Source of the DNA: Diplonema japonicum
Lineage: Eukaryota; Euglenozoa; Diplonemea; Diplonemida; Diplonemidae
Assembly (NCBI GenBank): GCA_964019335.1
Contig: OZ025654.1
Span: forward strand, 124,001-188,000
Direction: 5' to 3'
DNA length: 64,000 nucleotides
Made by a program: the position numbers and the translations under genes
Part shown: positions 47,417-58,102 of the stretch, one piece after another
Numbering within the stretch: the first letter of the stretch is position 1
Layout of the letters: each line of letters opens with the position of its first letter
The notes under the pieces: generated by a model
The model's input: only the letters and a program-made list of their open reading frames with translations
Told to the model about the DNA's origin: nothing
The model's database searches: none

Positions 47417-49472
47417 TTATTATTATTTTTTATTTTCTTATCCCACACTCTGTTTTCTTTTCTTTTTTCCTCATATATGCGATTACTTCTTACTAATGCA
47501 AAAGGTTATGTTGTCATCCTCACAAAATGTTAACTGCGACGTGCGAAGAGGTCGCGTGTGGATGTGCCGGGTTTTGCTCGAGCAAAACAAGCCATCGCTA
47601 TCCTTGCCGAGGACGAGTGTCTGTGCGTGTGCGGGAGTGGGAAGGAACAGACAAAACAGGATCGAGCAGTGCTCTGAGCGGTGCTACCAAAGGTTTCATT
47701 AAGCGAAGTGCAACATTGATATGTCGGCACCCACTTGATCAGGCCGGACACCAATCAGGAATGTACCTTCAAGGTGACATGGGCTAGGCGTTAAAACAGC
47801 CGGCGTAGGACAAGAAAAGCATGGCGAATGGTAAGTTGGCACCCTATGTTCCTCCACTGGCTTCTGACTGAAGGAAAGGATAAAGGAGACCAGTGTTCCT
47901 TCACAAGTACTGTCTACTTGAATACTATGTCCTTTTTAAAAAAAAAAGAATAAAACCAAAAAAAAGGGGGATGTGCGCATGGGGAATCAAGAAAATCAAA
48001 AAGAAAAAAAAGGGGGGAGGGCAAAGTACTCAGAAAGGGGTAGAGAGAAGAGTTTGCAATAACAAACCTAAGAAGAAGAAAAAAAGAAAAAAAAAGAATC
48101 AAGGCAGCAACTATGGGCCCGACATTTTGAAGGGCCTCACGTCAAGACGAGGCAACGCCTGTTGTTGGGAAGTGCAATGGCTTGAGACCGTCGCAAATCT
48201 AGCATGAGGCGAATCGCGCCAACAAGAAACCTGGAAAAAAAAGAAAAAAGAGGGGGGGGGTGGCATTACTAAAAAAAAGCAAGTGTTTGGTGTTTTGAAG
48301 AGAATATAAAAAAAAAGAAGAACAAAAAAAAGCTCGATCTATTTTCTTTTTGCGGTGCGCACGCTGGCCAGTATTGTTCCTCACCGTTGACTGGGATCCT
48401 TCATGTGTCCTGGGGATGGGGGAAAAAAGAAAGAAGAAAAAAGAAAAATTGAGGCCGTGCAGCATGCACCACAGCGGTGCACCCCGAAGCCCCCCAATTT
48501 CCTTGTGGTCTTTTTGAAATAGGAAGAGGCCCCAGAAAATAAAAAGCAACACCACCACTGGAGAGTATGTGGTGGAGTGCGGGAGATTCTTGTCCGAAGA
48601 AATAATGGGATAAGGGACTCTCCGTTGAGGGCGACTAACCGGAAGAAAGAAGGGAAGAAAAAAAAAAGAGAAAAAAAGAGGAACTGGCCGTTGTTTGTAC
48701 GTGCCGGATACAACCTGGAGAAGTTTGTCAACCCGAAACACGTTGCCAAAAAAAAGTTCCCTTTATGTTTAGACAAGTCAAAGACTCGTTTTTGCAAAAA
48801 AAAAAAAAAAAAGAGAGACATTTGGAGAGAAAAAAAAACTATTTCGAGGTATGCGTTTTGCGTTCACCGGCCGAAAAAAAAAAGGGGGGGAATGGGGCTT
48901 TGATTGCAACACTAAGTGGCGTTAAGCGTGCAACGAAGCATGAACTGTCTACTTGATTACAGGGGGCGCACCTCGGCTGAGCTGTAGCTTCTGCGCTCCG
49001 TGTCGTGTCCTTAATGCGTAGGGTGTGCAACTCAACCCTAGCCGGGGCGTCCCAGGTAACCAAGATTCTGCGCTCGTGCGGTTTGCTGCCTGTTCATCAC
49101 CCTGAGCATCTGCAATATGTTTCCACTCGGGCGCCACCGGTGATGACCGACGAGGAGGTCAACAGCGAACAACACATCTGATGTACTTCTTATATTTCCA
49201 TGTTATCCACCACCTTAAAAAAGAGACATTTAAAAGGGGGAATCATAACTCTGCAGACGAAGAACGTAAAAAAAGGGGGGGGGGGAAGGAGGGGCGCACA
49301 AGGGCCCCCTCATAACCAGCACCAATATGAGCATCACGGATACGAAGAAAGTACACTACTGAAAAAGAAAAAAAGGGTGGAGAGGCCAGGGATAAAGAAA
49401 CTACGTTATTTGGTTTACTTTTCTTTTTCTTTCTTGTCGTTTTTTTTTTTTTTCTTTTTTTCTTTTTTAAAT
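47417..49472. other. Intergenic region
   Basis: 47520-47880 and 48890-49180 have normal complexity but no protein I recognise; the former contains an 18-bp perfect palindrome at 47571-47588. A solo repeat lies at 48685-48797, and 48440-48570 is similar to 8840-8990. The rest is A-rich. Confidence 0.55.
48685..48797 (+). repeat. Solo repeat related to the tyrosine-recombinase element 5' end
   Basis: Close match to 23914-24030 (TGTACGTGCCGG, ACCTGGAGAAGTTTGTCAAC, AGACAAGTCAAAGACTCGTT) ending in an A tract. It is preceded by GAGGAACTGGCCGTTG, which also precedes the copies at 26067 and 58827 but is absent where the ATG follows, so two border types exist. Confidence 0.75.
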
Positions 49473-52400
49473 TCATTTGAGCATGGCAACGAGTTCCTCA
49501 AAGGTAGGGCGTTTGTCTGCTTCACGTGCCCAACACTTCTTGAGAATAGTGACCGAGCGGTCGTCACCTGCGAAAGCCGGCTGCTTGAGATCTGGCCTCC
49601 AGAGGTTTGTTGCGACTGCCATCATCCAGTTATCACCAGGGACGCGAGGTTCCTCTCCAGTCAAGATGAAATAAAAGATCATAGCACATGAGTACACATC
49701 GGACTTCTCTGTGGCCGCACCGCCTGTCAGGATCTCCGGTGCGACGTAGCAAGGAGTTCCAGAGATACTTTTGCTCTCTGCACCAGCGTGCTTTGCCGAT
49801 CCAAAGTCAGCGATGACAGGCTCACCCTTGTCGATCAGGATGTTCCCCGGTTTCAGATCCCTGTGAACGATCCGCATGCTTGTCATGGCCTCCAGTCCCT
49901 TCACGAGGTTGTGCATCATCTTGTACTTGTCCTCGTGTGTGCTGAGCCTCCCCCTCTTGACGTACGTCTTCAGGTCCCCGTCTGGGTAGTACTTCATCAC
50001 GATGGCACGCATCTTCGGGACTATGCCGAGGACCTGCACGGTGCTCGGGACCCTCCTCGTCTCCATCGTCATCTTCACCTCACGGGCGTACTCTTCGAGG
50101 TCGTCCTTGCCATGCACCTTCACGGCAACATCGAAGCTTTTGTACATTGTTTTGTACACGTCACCGAACCCGCCACAGCCGAGCCTCTCCCATGTGCCTA
50201 TTGGTGGAAGCTCATTTTCTTTGAAGACCTGGTTTGTTTCTTTCAAGAGTTTGTAGGTTTCCTGGAAGTCTTGCGGTGCCTCAAAGGCGAAGGTCCTTGA
50301 GGTGTCCTGGGGAACGGTGGGGGTGGGTGTGACTGTGCCCGATTCACCCTTCAGCTTCATCAGCTCCGCCAGCAGCTTCAAGACCTCCTCGTTGTGCTCT
50401 TCGCTGTCGTCGCTTTTCCTGCTGGCAGCATCACCGTCCCCGTCTTCTGATTGCCCGCCGTCGTCGCTGCTTTCTTCGGTCATGCCGCTGGTGTTGTCAG
50501 CAGGTAACCGGCCCTCTAGCAGCATCTGGAGCATCCTCATCCTGTCTTCAACGCTGATTTCTCCTTCTTCTTTGTCACTGTCTTCTTTTTCTGTGTCGCT
50601 GTCTTTGTCGTCGTCTTTGCTGTTCTCTTGGTGGCCTTTCACGAGTTGCATGAGGGCCTGCAGCTTTTCGGTGTCTCCAGTTTCCACTGCTTCCTGCAGC
50701 AGCCCTTGCAACATTTCCGGGATGTTGCCTTCTTCTCCCTCGCTGCCGCTGCTGCTGTCGTTGTCGCTGCTGTCCGAGTCGTGGTTGGCCGTAACGTTAT
50801 CAATGTTTTCAAGGACCTCCGCGCTGTCCCCATCGGTGCACAGCGTGAGCCCGAACCTGTGCGTTCCGTTCACAGAGGTAGACTTGTCAACAGATTTCCC
50901 GTTCAGGTAAAAGGAGATTGCGCCTGACCCGCTCTCCACCTTAACAGAGAAGACGTCGCCAGACCTCACCTTCGTGGGAAGCTGTACTTTCCTTCCGAAC
51001 GAGAGTTCCGCCTTCGAACTGCCCTTCTGGACGATAAGGCCACAGGTCCCTGGCTGTTTTTCAAGAGATACTTCATGTCCCTTCACGAATTCTTTCCCGA
51101 AGACCCCGAACATAAGCTTTTTCTGCATTTCCACCTTGAAATGGATCATCCGGTCTTCATCGTCGTTCACGGGGTCTAGAAGCTCCTTCGTGATGAATGT
51201 CTGTATCGGGCCTTCGCGTGTCGTCTCCTTCCCGTTCTCAAAACCTGCCAGGTGGTACCCTTCTTCTTCGTCGTACTTCGCCTCCTCCAGAACAGGGCGT
51301 GGGTCATCCACCTTCACAATTGTTATGATGTCGCCCACCGTGCCAATGGACGCCCCGAACCTGTACTCCATGTCTTCTTTGAAGCCAAAGCCACCGCACA
51401 CATATACTTGGTTTATGTAAAAGGAAATATCCCCTTCGCGGACAGCGATCATCACCACGTCGCCTTCCTTCACGATCGGTCCCTCACCTTTGTCTTTGAC
51501 AGTCCTCCCGTTGTTAATGGGGTGCGCCTTCTTCTTATCCGAACAGCGTAGCGCAAGGGACCCGGCCTCTCCGATGTGGAAGTTGAAGCGCGACCCGCTC
51601 TGGATAGCACCGCACTCGACACCGAACCACATCTTTCCACCGGGTGACAACTTCGTCACCTCAAAGCCGCATATAACTGTCTTTCGGAGGGCCTCCTCGC
51701 AGAAGGCAGTGCACGGCTGCTCTGCAGTGCACGTCAGTGTCATCTTGTCTTCGCTTACCCTCATGCTGGGGAGCGTGTCGGAGAAGTGTATGCCTTCCTC
51801 TAGCTTGTATTCCAGCGACGGCATCTGACAAGGGTTGTCGCGGCTCACGATCGTCACAGCATCGCCAACCGTCCCTGCGGACGCACCGTACTTATAGGAC
51901 AGGCTTTCCTTGAAGCCGAAGCCACCGCAGACGTAATCTCTGTTTTTGAAAAAGGAGATCTCCCCATCCTGCACGACCACCGTCACCACATCGCCCTCCT
52001 GGATCCCGGAGTGAGTGCGTTTGTCCTTCACCTTCTTCGCGTTCTGCACGGTGTAGCATTCTTTACTCGTGCAGAGCAGCGCCAGTGAGCCGAGTTCTCC
52101 AAGGTTGTGGCTGTGGAACGAGCTTGTCACAGAGCCGCATTCAAGGCCGAACCACATTTTTCCCTCAGGCGACAGCTTCGTTACCTCAAAGCTGCACCAA
52201 GAGTCGCTCGTCAGGGTCTCGGCAATGAAGGGGCTGCAAGCTTTCTCTTCAACGCAGGTTAAGGTCTTCTTGTCGTCGCTCAGCTTCTTGCTGGGCAGCA
52301 AGTTCGTGAAGTGGAACCCTTCCTCCTGCTTGTACTCGAGCTCTGGCAATACAGACGGGCTTTCATAATGCACCAGTGTCACAATGTCGCCCACAGCCGA

Positions 52401-54299
52401 CATGGACACCCCGTACTTGTAGGGCTTGGACTCCTTGAAGCCGAAGCCACCGCAAACGTACTCTTGGTTCTTAAAGACAGAGACCCTGTCGTCCCTCACA
52501 CACACAGTCACCACGTCACCCTCTTTTAAAGGGCCGCACGTCCCGTTCTTCACCCTCTTCCCTGTGTTGATGGGGTAACACTCGTCGCTCGTGCAAAGCA
52601 GTGCCAGCGATCCCGTCTCACCAACGCTGCGTATTTCGAAGGTGGGGCTGATCGGCATGCTTTCAATGCCGAACCACATTTTTTCACCAGATGTCAGTTT
52701 TGTCACCTCAAAGCTGCACGAGGTGTCCCCCTTGAGGGTCTCCGCAACGTACACGCTGCAGGGCTGCTCGGGAGTGATACGAGTCACACTCTTCTTGCCT
52801 TCGTCCACCTTCATCGTGTTCTGCAGCAAGTCTGTGAAGTGAAAACCCTGCTCCGCAACGTAGTCTGTTGATAGCATCTGAGACGGGCAGCCCCCCCTCT
52901 CCACCAGCGTCACCATGTCACCCACCGTCTCCACAGACGCCCCGAACTTGAATGTTTGATCTTCTTTAAAAGAGAAGCCGCCACAGATAAAGGTCTTGTT
53001 TTTAAAGAAGGAGATCTCCCCTGACTTCACTGAGATCGTCACCACATCTCCATTCTCCAGAGGAGAGCAGTGGCCTCTCTCCGTGTCCCTCTTCGAGTTG
53101 TTGATGGCGTAGCACTCCTTCTCCGTGCACATCAGCGCCAGCGAGCCGACCATCCCGATGTTTCGCGAAACGAACCCTTTCCCGATCTTGCCTACCTCGA
53201 TACCGAACCACATCTTCCCGCTGGAGCTCGACAGCTTGGTCACCTCGAAGCTGCAGGAGGCGCTCCCCTTGAGGGTCTCCTCGAGGAACGCGGTGCAAGG
53301 GCTTTTAACAACGGGGGTTATCGTCTTCTTGCCGTCCCCTACCTTCATATTGGGAAGCATGTCCGTGAAGTGGAACCCCTTGTCGGGGACGTACCTGCGG
53401 TTCGGCATGTGAGACTTGTCCTTTGCTGCGCTGCGCATCTGGGCGTGCGCCTCGCGCTTCGCTGCACTTTCTGGGTCGGCTGAGATTCCCGACTCGCTGG
53501 CTACCACGTCGCAGAAGGGCCTGCCCCTGTATTGGTTCACAGTTCCGTTGTCCCACTGAACGCTCACCCAACCCTGGTCGTCGATCTTTTTCACCGTGCC
53601 AGCCTTGTACTCCCCGCCGTCCTGGTCGTTCCAGACCCATGTGGGGCCTCGAATCACCTTGGTCCCTTCCTTGACACCAGGTTCCAACCCACAGCAGAAC
53701 AAGCACAGGTCGTAGTCGTGCGCCCTGCACCCGAACACAGGTGCTCGGGCCCCGAATTCAGCCAGGCAGCTGTCGCACGAGACGCCACTGTTTTTTTCGA
53801 CAATGGCTCTTGTCAGGAAAGGCGTTAGGGTGCAGCCCTCGGGGCACACCCTCTCAAAGGTCTTCGCGAAGAGGTCGAAATCAAAGCGCATCGCGGCCCC
53901 GTTGATCTCCATTCGAACAGAGTCGTTTGTCATCCCGATAACCTTCCCACTCTTCCCGAGGTAGGGGACCATCACTGCTTTGAACCCCGACCGCATTTCA
54001 AAGGTGCGCTCGGTGTTGCCAGGGGACTCCACGACGTTGTCCTTAGAGATCTGTGCGGTGTAGGTGATCTTCTTCCACCTGTTCCATCTGGTGTCAGTGG
54101 AGTAGACGCGGACCTTTTCAGATGTGCTGCAGGAGACTGCCGTCAGAGGACCGGGGCACACCACCCACCACTGCCCGTCCTCGTCTTCGTAGACACCTGC
54201 GAATGGGGCTTCTTCGTCATCGAGGTCGACAATTGCACTGACACATGTCTCGTCCTCGCTGACGTCATTGAGGTCGACAGGAGTGTCATTGAGGTCCAT
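49473..54299 (-). CDS. ZZ/MIB-HERC2/SPRY-repeat protein kinase
   Basis: 1608 aa from the ATG at 54299 (MDLNDTPVDLNDV). Order: acidic N-terminus; Cys-rich ZZ-like finger (about 150-203); MIB/HERC2-like domain (GTKVIRGPTWVWNDQDGG ... WVSVQWDNGTVNQYRG, 205-260); five SPRY-like repeats of about 176 residues starting near 305, 484, 660, 835 and 1012 (motifs GFHFTDLL, CSFEVTKL, KMWFGIE, GSLALLC, ISFFKN..VCGGFGFKE), the fifth diverged; acidic low-complexity linker (1165-1340); kinase domain (about 1355-1608) with GCGGFGDVY, VAVKVHG, HRDLKPGNIL (near 1475), DFGSAKH and APE, TKL-like and apparently complete. Probably a scaffolding kinase that binds protein partners through the SPRY array; substrates unknown. 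Cytosolic or nuclear: no signal peptide. Confidence 0.88.
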   Translation of the reverse strand: MDLNDTPVDLNDVSEDETCVSAIVDLDDEEAPFAGVYEDEDGQWWVVCPGPLTAVSCSTSEKVRVYSTDTRWNRWKKITYTAQISKDNVVESPGNTERTFEMRSGFKAVMVPYLGKSGKVIGMTNDSVRMEINGAAMRFDFDLFAKTFERVCPEGCTLTPFLTRAIVEKNSGVSCDSCLAEFGARAPVFGCRAHDYDLCLFCCGLEPGVKEGTKVIRGPTWVWNDQDGGEYKAGTVKKIDDQGWVSVQWDNGTVNQYRGRPFCDVVASESGISADPESAAKREAHAQMRSAAKDKSHMPNRRYVPDKGFHFTDMLPNMKVGDGKKTITPVVKSPCTAFLEETLKGSASCSFEVTKLSSSSGKMWFGIEVGKIGKGFVSRNIGMVGSLALMCTEKECYAINNSKRDTERGHCSPLENGDVVTISVKSGEISFFKNKTFICGGFSFKEDQTFKFGASVETVGDMVTLVERGGCPSQMLSTDYVAEQGFHFTDLLQNTMKVDEGKKSVTRITPEQPCSVYVAETLKGDTSCSFEVTKLTSGEKMWFGIESMPISPTFEIRSVGETGSLALLCTSDECYPINTGKRVKNGTCGPLKEGDVVTVCVRDDRVSVFKNQEYVCGGFGFKESKPYKYGVSMSAVGDIVTLVHYESPSVLPELEYKQEEGFHFTNLLPSKKLSDDKKTLTCVEEKACSPFIAETLTSDSWCSFEVTKLSPEGKMWFGLECGSVTSSFHSHNLGELGSLALLCTSKECYTVQNAKKVKDKRTHSGIQEGDVVTVVVQDGEISFFKNRDYVCGGFGFKESLSYKYGASAGTVGDAVTIVSRDNPCQMPSLEYKLEEGIHFSDTLPSMRVSEDKMTLTCTAEQPCTAFCEEALRKTVICGFEVTKLSPGGKMWFGVECGAIQSGSRFNFHIGEAGSLALRCSDKKKAHPINNGRTVKDKGEGPIVKEGDVVMIAVREGDISFYINQVYVCGGFGFKEDMEYRFGASIGTVGDIITIVKVDDPRPVLEEAKYDEEEGYHLAGFENGKETTREGPIQTFITKELLDPVNDDEDRMIHFKVEMQKKLMFGVFGKEFVKGHEVSLEKQPGTCGLIVQKGSSKAELSFGRKVQLPTKVRSGDVFSVKVESGSGAISFYLNGKSVDKSTSVNGTHRFGLTLCTDGDSAEVLENIDNVTANHDSDSSDNDSSSGSEGEEGNIPEMLQGLLQEAVETGDTEKLQALMQLVKGHQENSKDDDKDSDTEKEDSDKEEGEISVEDRMRMLQMLLEGRLPADNTSGMTEESSDDGGQSEDGDGDAASRKSDDSEEHNEEVLKLLAELMKLKGESGTVTPTPTVPQDTSRTFAFEAPQDFQETYKLLKETNQVFKENELPPIGTWERLGCGGFGDVYKTMYKSFDVAVKVHGKDDLEEYAREVKMTMETRRVPSTVQVLGIVPKMRAIVMKYYPDGDLKTYVKRGRLSTHEDKYKMMHNLVKGLEAMTSMRIVHRDLKPGNILIDKGEPVIADFGSAKHAGAESKSISGTPCYVAPEILTGGAATEKSDVYSCAMIFYFILTGEEPRVPGDNWMMAVATNLWRPDLKQPAFAGDDRSVTILKKCWAREADKRPTFEELVAMLK

Positions 54300-54355
54300 G
54301 TTGTGAGTTTTGCGTGTTTTTTTTTCCTTTTTTTTCTTAACAAATAATTTTGAAG

Positions 54356-54390
54356 CTGAATGAAAATGAGAAGGTAATACCAATAAAATA
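54356..54390 (-). promoter_or_regulatory. Probable trans-splice acceptor for the SPRY-repeat kinase
   Basis: The minus strand reads CCTTCTCATTTTCATTCAG, with the AG at 54357-54356, 57 bases before the ATG. Confidence 0.45.
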
Positions 54391-54411
54391 ATTTTTCCAA
54401 TGTCAATCAGA

Positions 54412-54700
54412 TGACGTTGATGAGTACTACGGACAGCGGGCACCCTTGCAGCACCCTGTTCGTCGGTTCAACCGTCGCCGCAACTTGCCGTCAACACCAC
54501 CACCAGAGAGTCTCGATTTGCATAGGGATCTGCAACATCGTGTCGTGCGGGCGAGCCCCTTTTCGAAAACCACTCTGCGAGGGTGTATCCAGCTTTTCTG
54601 CACTGCAGCACCTCCTGCGTCCGTATCGCATGTTCCTGTTGTGCGCTACCTCCCGAAGCTCTCCACGAAAGGCTCCCATGCAGGCTCCGGACCTTCCTCA
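54412..54700 (-). pseudogene. Diverged LINE reverse-transcriptase fragment
   Basis: The minus strand gives VLQGCPLSVVLIN at 54450-54412, matching ILQGCPISVVLIN in copy B. Upstream in another frame SQSGFRKGARPHDTMLQI parallels QYGFRTGFGTEDALL. The block in between with the first catalytic Asp is missing, so the fragment has an internal deletion and frameshifts. It lies directly upstream of the kinase gene's acceptor. Confidence 0.65.
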
Positions 54701-54776
54701 CCGAACATCCGCAAAATAGGTCCCCACGCCTCGATGCACGCGACGTCTATCCCCTCAATGTCAGCGGTGGCCGTCC

Positions 54777-54886
54777 CGTCCCCCTGCTGCATCATGTCCC
54801 CCTGCTGCATCATGTCCCCCTGCTGCATCATGTCCCCCTGCTGCATCATGTCCCCCTGCTGCATCATGTCCTCTGCTGCATCATGC
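54777..54886. repeat. 18-bp minisatellite, about six units
   Basis: Unit GTCCCCCTGCTGCATCAT, the last unit one or two bases short. On the minus strand it would read MMQQGD repeated. It sits at the upstream edge of the RT fragment. Confidence 0.9.
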
Positions 54887-55055
54887 TGATGTTGTATTCC
54901 GCCGGAGTGTATCCCTCGTTGTCCCTGCAGTCCCTTGCCAAGGCCCTCTTCTTTCTTATTCTTCCGCAGAGTGCGACATCTGTTTATATTTTTTTTTGCT
55001 CCCCTGCATGCTGGGTGGCACAGGGAATATTGTGTTCATGCCGCCTTTCCCAAAA

Positions 55056-55123
55056 GTACGCCCTCTCGGAAGGTACGCCCTCTCGGAAGGTATGCCTCTC
55101 GAAAGGTACGCCCTCTCGGAATG
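55056..55123. repeat. 17-bp tandem repeat, four units
   Basis: Unit GTACGCCCTCTCGGAAG; the third unit is 16 bp with two changes. Not a multiple of three, so not a coding repeat. Confidence 0.85.
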
Positions 55124-55242
55124 CAATGACAAACACCCAAAAAAGAGTCACGTGGCAAAGAAAAGCTACATCAAGAAGGGAAGAAGAAGGAACCCGTTGC
55201 GCGTTCTGTTGCAAAGGTTGCCGACTGGGGCTACCTTAACCA

Positions 55243-55370
55243 TGGAGGCTGAGGCCACCATAGCCATGGAGAAGCGGAAGTTCCGACGCTACGTCACCAA
55301 GCTGTGGGAAGCTGGCGTTGCCAGAGTGCAACCTGGCCGCATCGATCTTACAAGGTTCAGAGATGCCTAG
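55243..55370 (+). other. Short coding-like segment on the plus strand
   Basis: From the ATG at 55243 a frame of 42 codons (MEAEATIAMEKRKFRRYVTK ... to a stop at 55370) has normal amino-acid composition in an otherwise repetitive region. It is followed by about 130 bp of normal-complexity sequence. I do not recognise it; if real it is the only plus-strand host-like frame here. More likely a mobile-element remnant. Confidence 0.2.
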
Positions 55371-55534
55371 CCCCGACAACTACAGAGTATAATCCCTCTA
55401 AGGGGGAGCTGTGGTTCTTATAAATAATGGCACAACAAAAGGGAATAAACCTGGCTGCAATCAGAGGTTTAAATCCTGCATTGGAATAGACGACACTGGA
55501 AACGACAAAGGCCAAACAAGAACGGGAAAGAAAT

Positions 55535-55846
55535 ATATGAGTTAAAGGAAGTCTTTGTGAGACGCCCCCTTGTTTTCATCCACTACCTGCACCTATCCCC
55601 CTTCAGCAGCGGTTTCTCCTCCTTTGGTGGTCTTGCCGGCCTTCTCCCCAGCTTGGCCGCTTTTTCCCTTCCTTCTCTTGCCCGTTGTCCTTTCAACGCC
55701 TCTAGGTCATGCTTGGTCTTCGGTGATGCAAATATCGCCCTCCTGTTCCATCCGATCACCGCCTCTGTCCTCCCGATGGATCGTAGTGTGTGCACCCTCG
55801 TGCACGGTGGCCCCCGCTGAGAAGCCCTCCTTCCTTTCACCTTCTG
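55535..55846 (-). mobile_element. LINE 3' fragment, copy D
   Basis: Encodes the last about 85 residues of the RT protein (KVKGRRA, RVHTLRSIGRTEAVIGWNRR to PLLKGDRCR) and the family 3' end. After KVKGRRA the sequence is disturbed (SQRGPPC in place of FPAEPST in copy B). Very close to copy B over most of its length, so a recent insertion that was 5'-truncated at about 55846. Confidence 0.85.
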
Positions 55847-55960
55847 ATGATGATGCTGCCTCCTTCTGGAGAGTTTCTCCCCCTCGTGAGGGCCAGGGCC
55901 ACCACATGGAGGTTCCCAGCATCTTTGATTGCGATTATTTTGATTAATTCCAACCAATTT

Positions 55961-58067
55961 ACCAGCCCCTGGTATAAAAAAAAAGAAAAAAAAGAAACAG
56001 GATTAATGAGAAGTAAAAGAGGAAGAAAAGAGAAACCACGAAAAAGTAGCATTCTTTGTCAACTCCGTACAAGGGTCTTTATGCCTATTTTATTTAAAAC
56101 CATGGCTAATGATTGAATTTAAAGAAAAAGAAGGGGTGGGAGGGTGAGTGGAAAAAAAAAAAGAGCAGGGAGAGTGGTATAGAACTAGTTGTAGGAAATT
56201 AAAAAAAAGGGGGGGAGGGGAGGGGGGGACTATGTTTAGTTTGAAGTCAAAAAAAAAAGGCGTTCGTGCAAAAGGGGAAAGAGAAAAAAAAAATGAGTCC
56301 GTCCGAAATGCCAACACCCCTTTTTTTTTTTTTTTGGGGTTCGAAAATTTGATTATTTGAGCAAAAAAGGCATAAACGGCGCTTGGACGGCCGTTCTGCA
56401 CACATGTTGTCCCAGACGAGCTCATTAAGAGGTAAAGGAGGAATGAGTTAAACCTTGCGGCCTTGCCACAAGTGACATCTGGTACTGATTGTGAACGACA
56501 AAACTTTCATATTGTATTTTTAGTAGGTACCTTGGATTTTACAGGATTTTTATTAACGGGCAGGGCTACCTTGAGAATGACATCCCGAACGGGGAAAAAA
56601 AAGGGGGGGGGGGGAGTGCGACCGTATCTTCGATCTATGTTTACCACTGTGTGTTTAACCACCGTGTGTTTAAGTAGAGAGATTTAAACAAGCAGAAGAA
56701 GAAGAAGAAGAAGAAGAAAGGCTCAGAAAAAAACACTTCCTCAAAGGCACTTTCTTCTTCATCTTCTTTTTTGTTTGTTTGTTTGTTTGTTTGTTTTCAT
56801 TTTTTTTTGTTCCCTCTTTCGTTTTCTTTTGTATAGTGAAAGCTTAGGGGTTGCTTGATTACCGCCTTTGCAAAGGATGCTAATACAAGAGGGAAGGGGG
56901 GGAGGGGGGAACAATCTTTTTTTTTACAAAGAAGTGTTCTCACTTTCAACTCCATTTGCAGCAGCTAACAGCGCTTTGCAAAAGGGGGAATGATGAGGAA
57001 AGTAGTGGCGGATAACAAAACATAAAATGCCTAGTATCGCCTTTGCAAAGGACCTAATACAGGTAGGAGAGCGGGGGGGGAAATGTGATCCTTTTGCGAC
57101 CCCCCCTTTCTTTTTTTTTTCTTTCTTTCTTTCTTTATTTTATTCTTTTTTGAGAGGAAAGAAATAAACGCAAAGCCCTGCCTTGCACTCCACTAGCAGT
57201 AGCTTATGGAATGCTGCATTAGCTTCGCGGCAAATGGTGGGTGGGTGGGGTGGGGAGGCGGGGGGGGGGGGGGACTTCTTTTTTTTTTGTAGCAGAATAT
57301 CTTCTTTTCTACGTGGCGTGTTGTCCCCCTTTCTTTTTGTTTAGATTCGAGGGGGTTAATATAAGTTTTTGATGCCCTTAAGGGCATTTAGCTTGCTCTT
57401 TGACACTGGTGATAGATTGCAACACTCAAGGAAGGCTTCTCGGACCCATGCTTGATGCACCCCGAAACACAAAAAAGAAACAAGAAGAAAACAAAAGCCG
57501 CCCCTACAAGGAACTCGGGGGGTCCTCATCTTTCGTCGGGTGGCTTGCAGCAGTACTTCCCCCCCCCCTTTTTTTTTCCTTCTTTTTTCATCTCGTTCAC
57601 AAAATAGTTTTTTTTCTTCTTCTTTTTTCCCATACAGAAACGTTTGCCCGTTTCTCGCCAACATAACTAGGGGGGGCTGAAGCCAAAGCCAAATGCGACC
57701 CATGCTCCTCACTGTTTGCCTCATTCTTGTCTCTCCGCCGAGCACCAGACTTCCCTGAAATAACTAGCGGAAAAAAAAAGAGAAAAAGAAATATAGTGTT
57801 TTGACTTTTACTGTGTTTAGATTGCCCCCCAAAGGAGGGGGGAGGGAGCAAAAGCTGTCTACAATCTCTTTTTTTTTGCGATACTGTACTGGCCAGGCTG
57901 ATGCTGCCATGATCTTTCTGCCTCGTCTTGGTACAAACGCCTTTTCTTTTTTGATAGTAGGAACTAAAAAGGAAATAGAAAAAATGGAAGGGTGGCAGCG
58001 TTCGAAGGGCTGCTGTCAGCAGAACAGGTTGAGATAAGAATCAATTCCAAGAAGTGAAAAAGAAATG

Positions 58068-58102
<35 letters not shown>

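Noticed and set aside
9361..48797. Interpretation of the dispersed 115-bp repeat as a SINE with A tail
   Set aside because: At 23914 and 38085 it is continuous with the start of the recombinase-element ORF, and no Pol III boxes were recognised; the A tail is the complement of a T tract upstream of that ORF.
49000..49137. RNase H-like motif in a minus-strand frame (WKHIADAQGDEQ)
   Set aside because: Only a faint resemblance, without the conserved acidic residues in order; left as unassigned.
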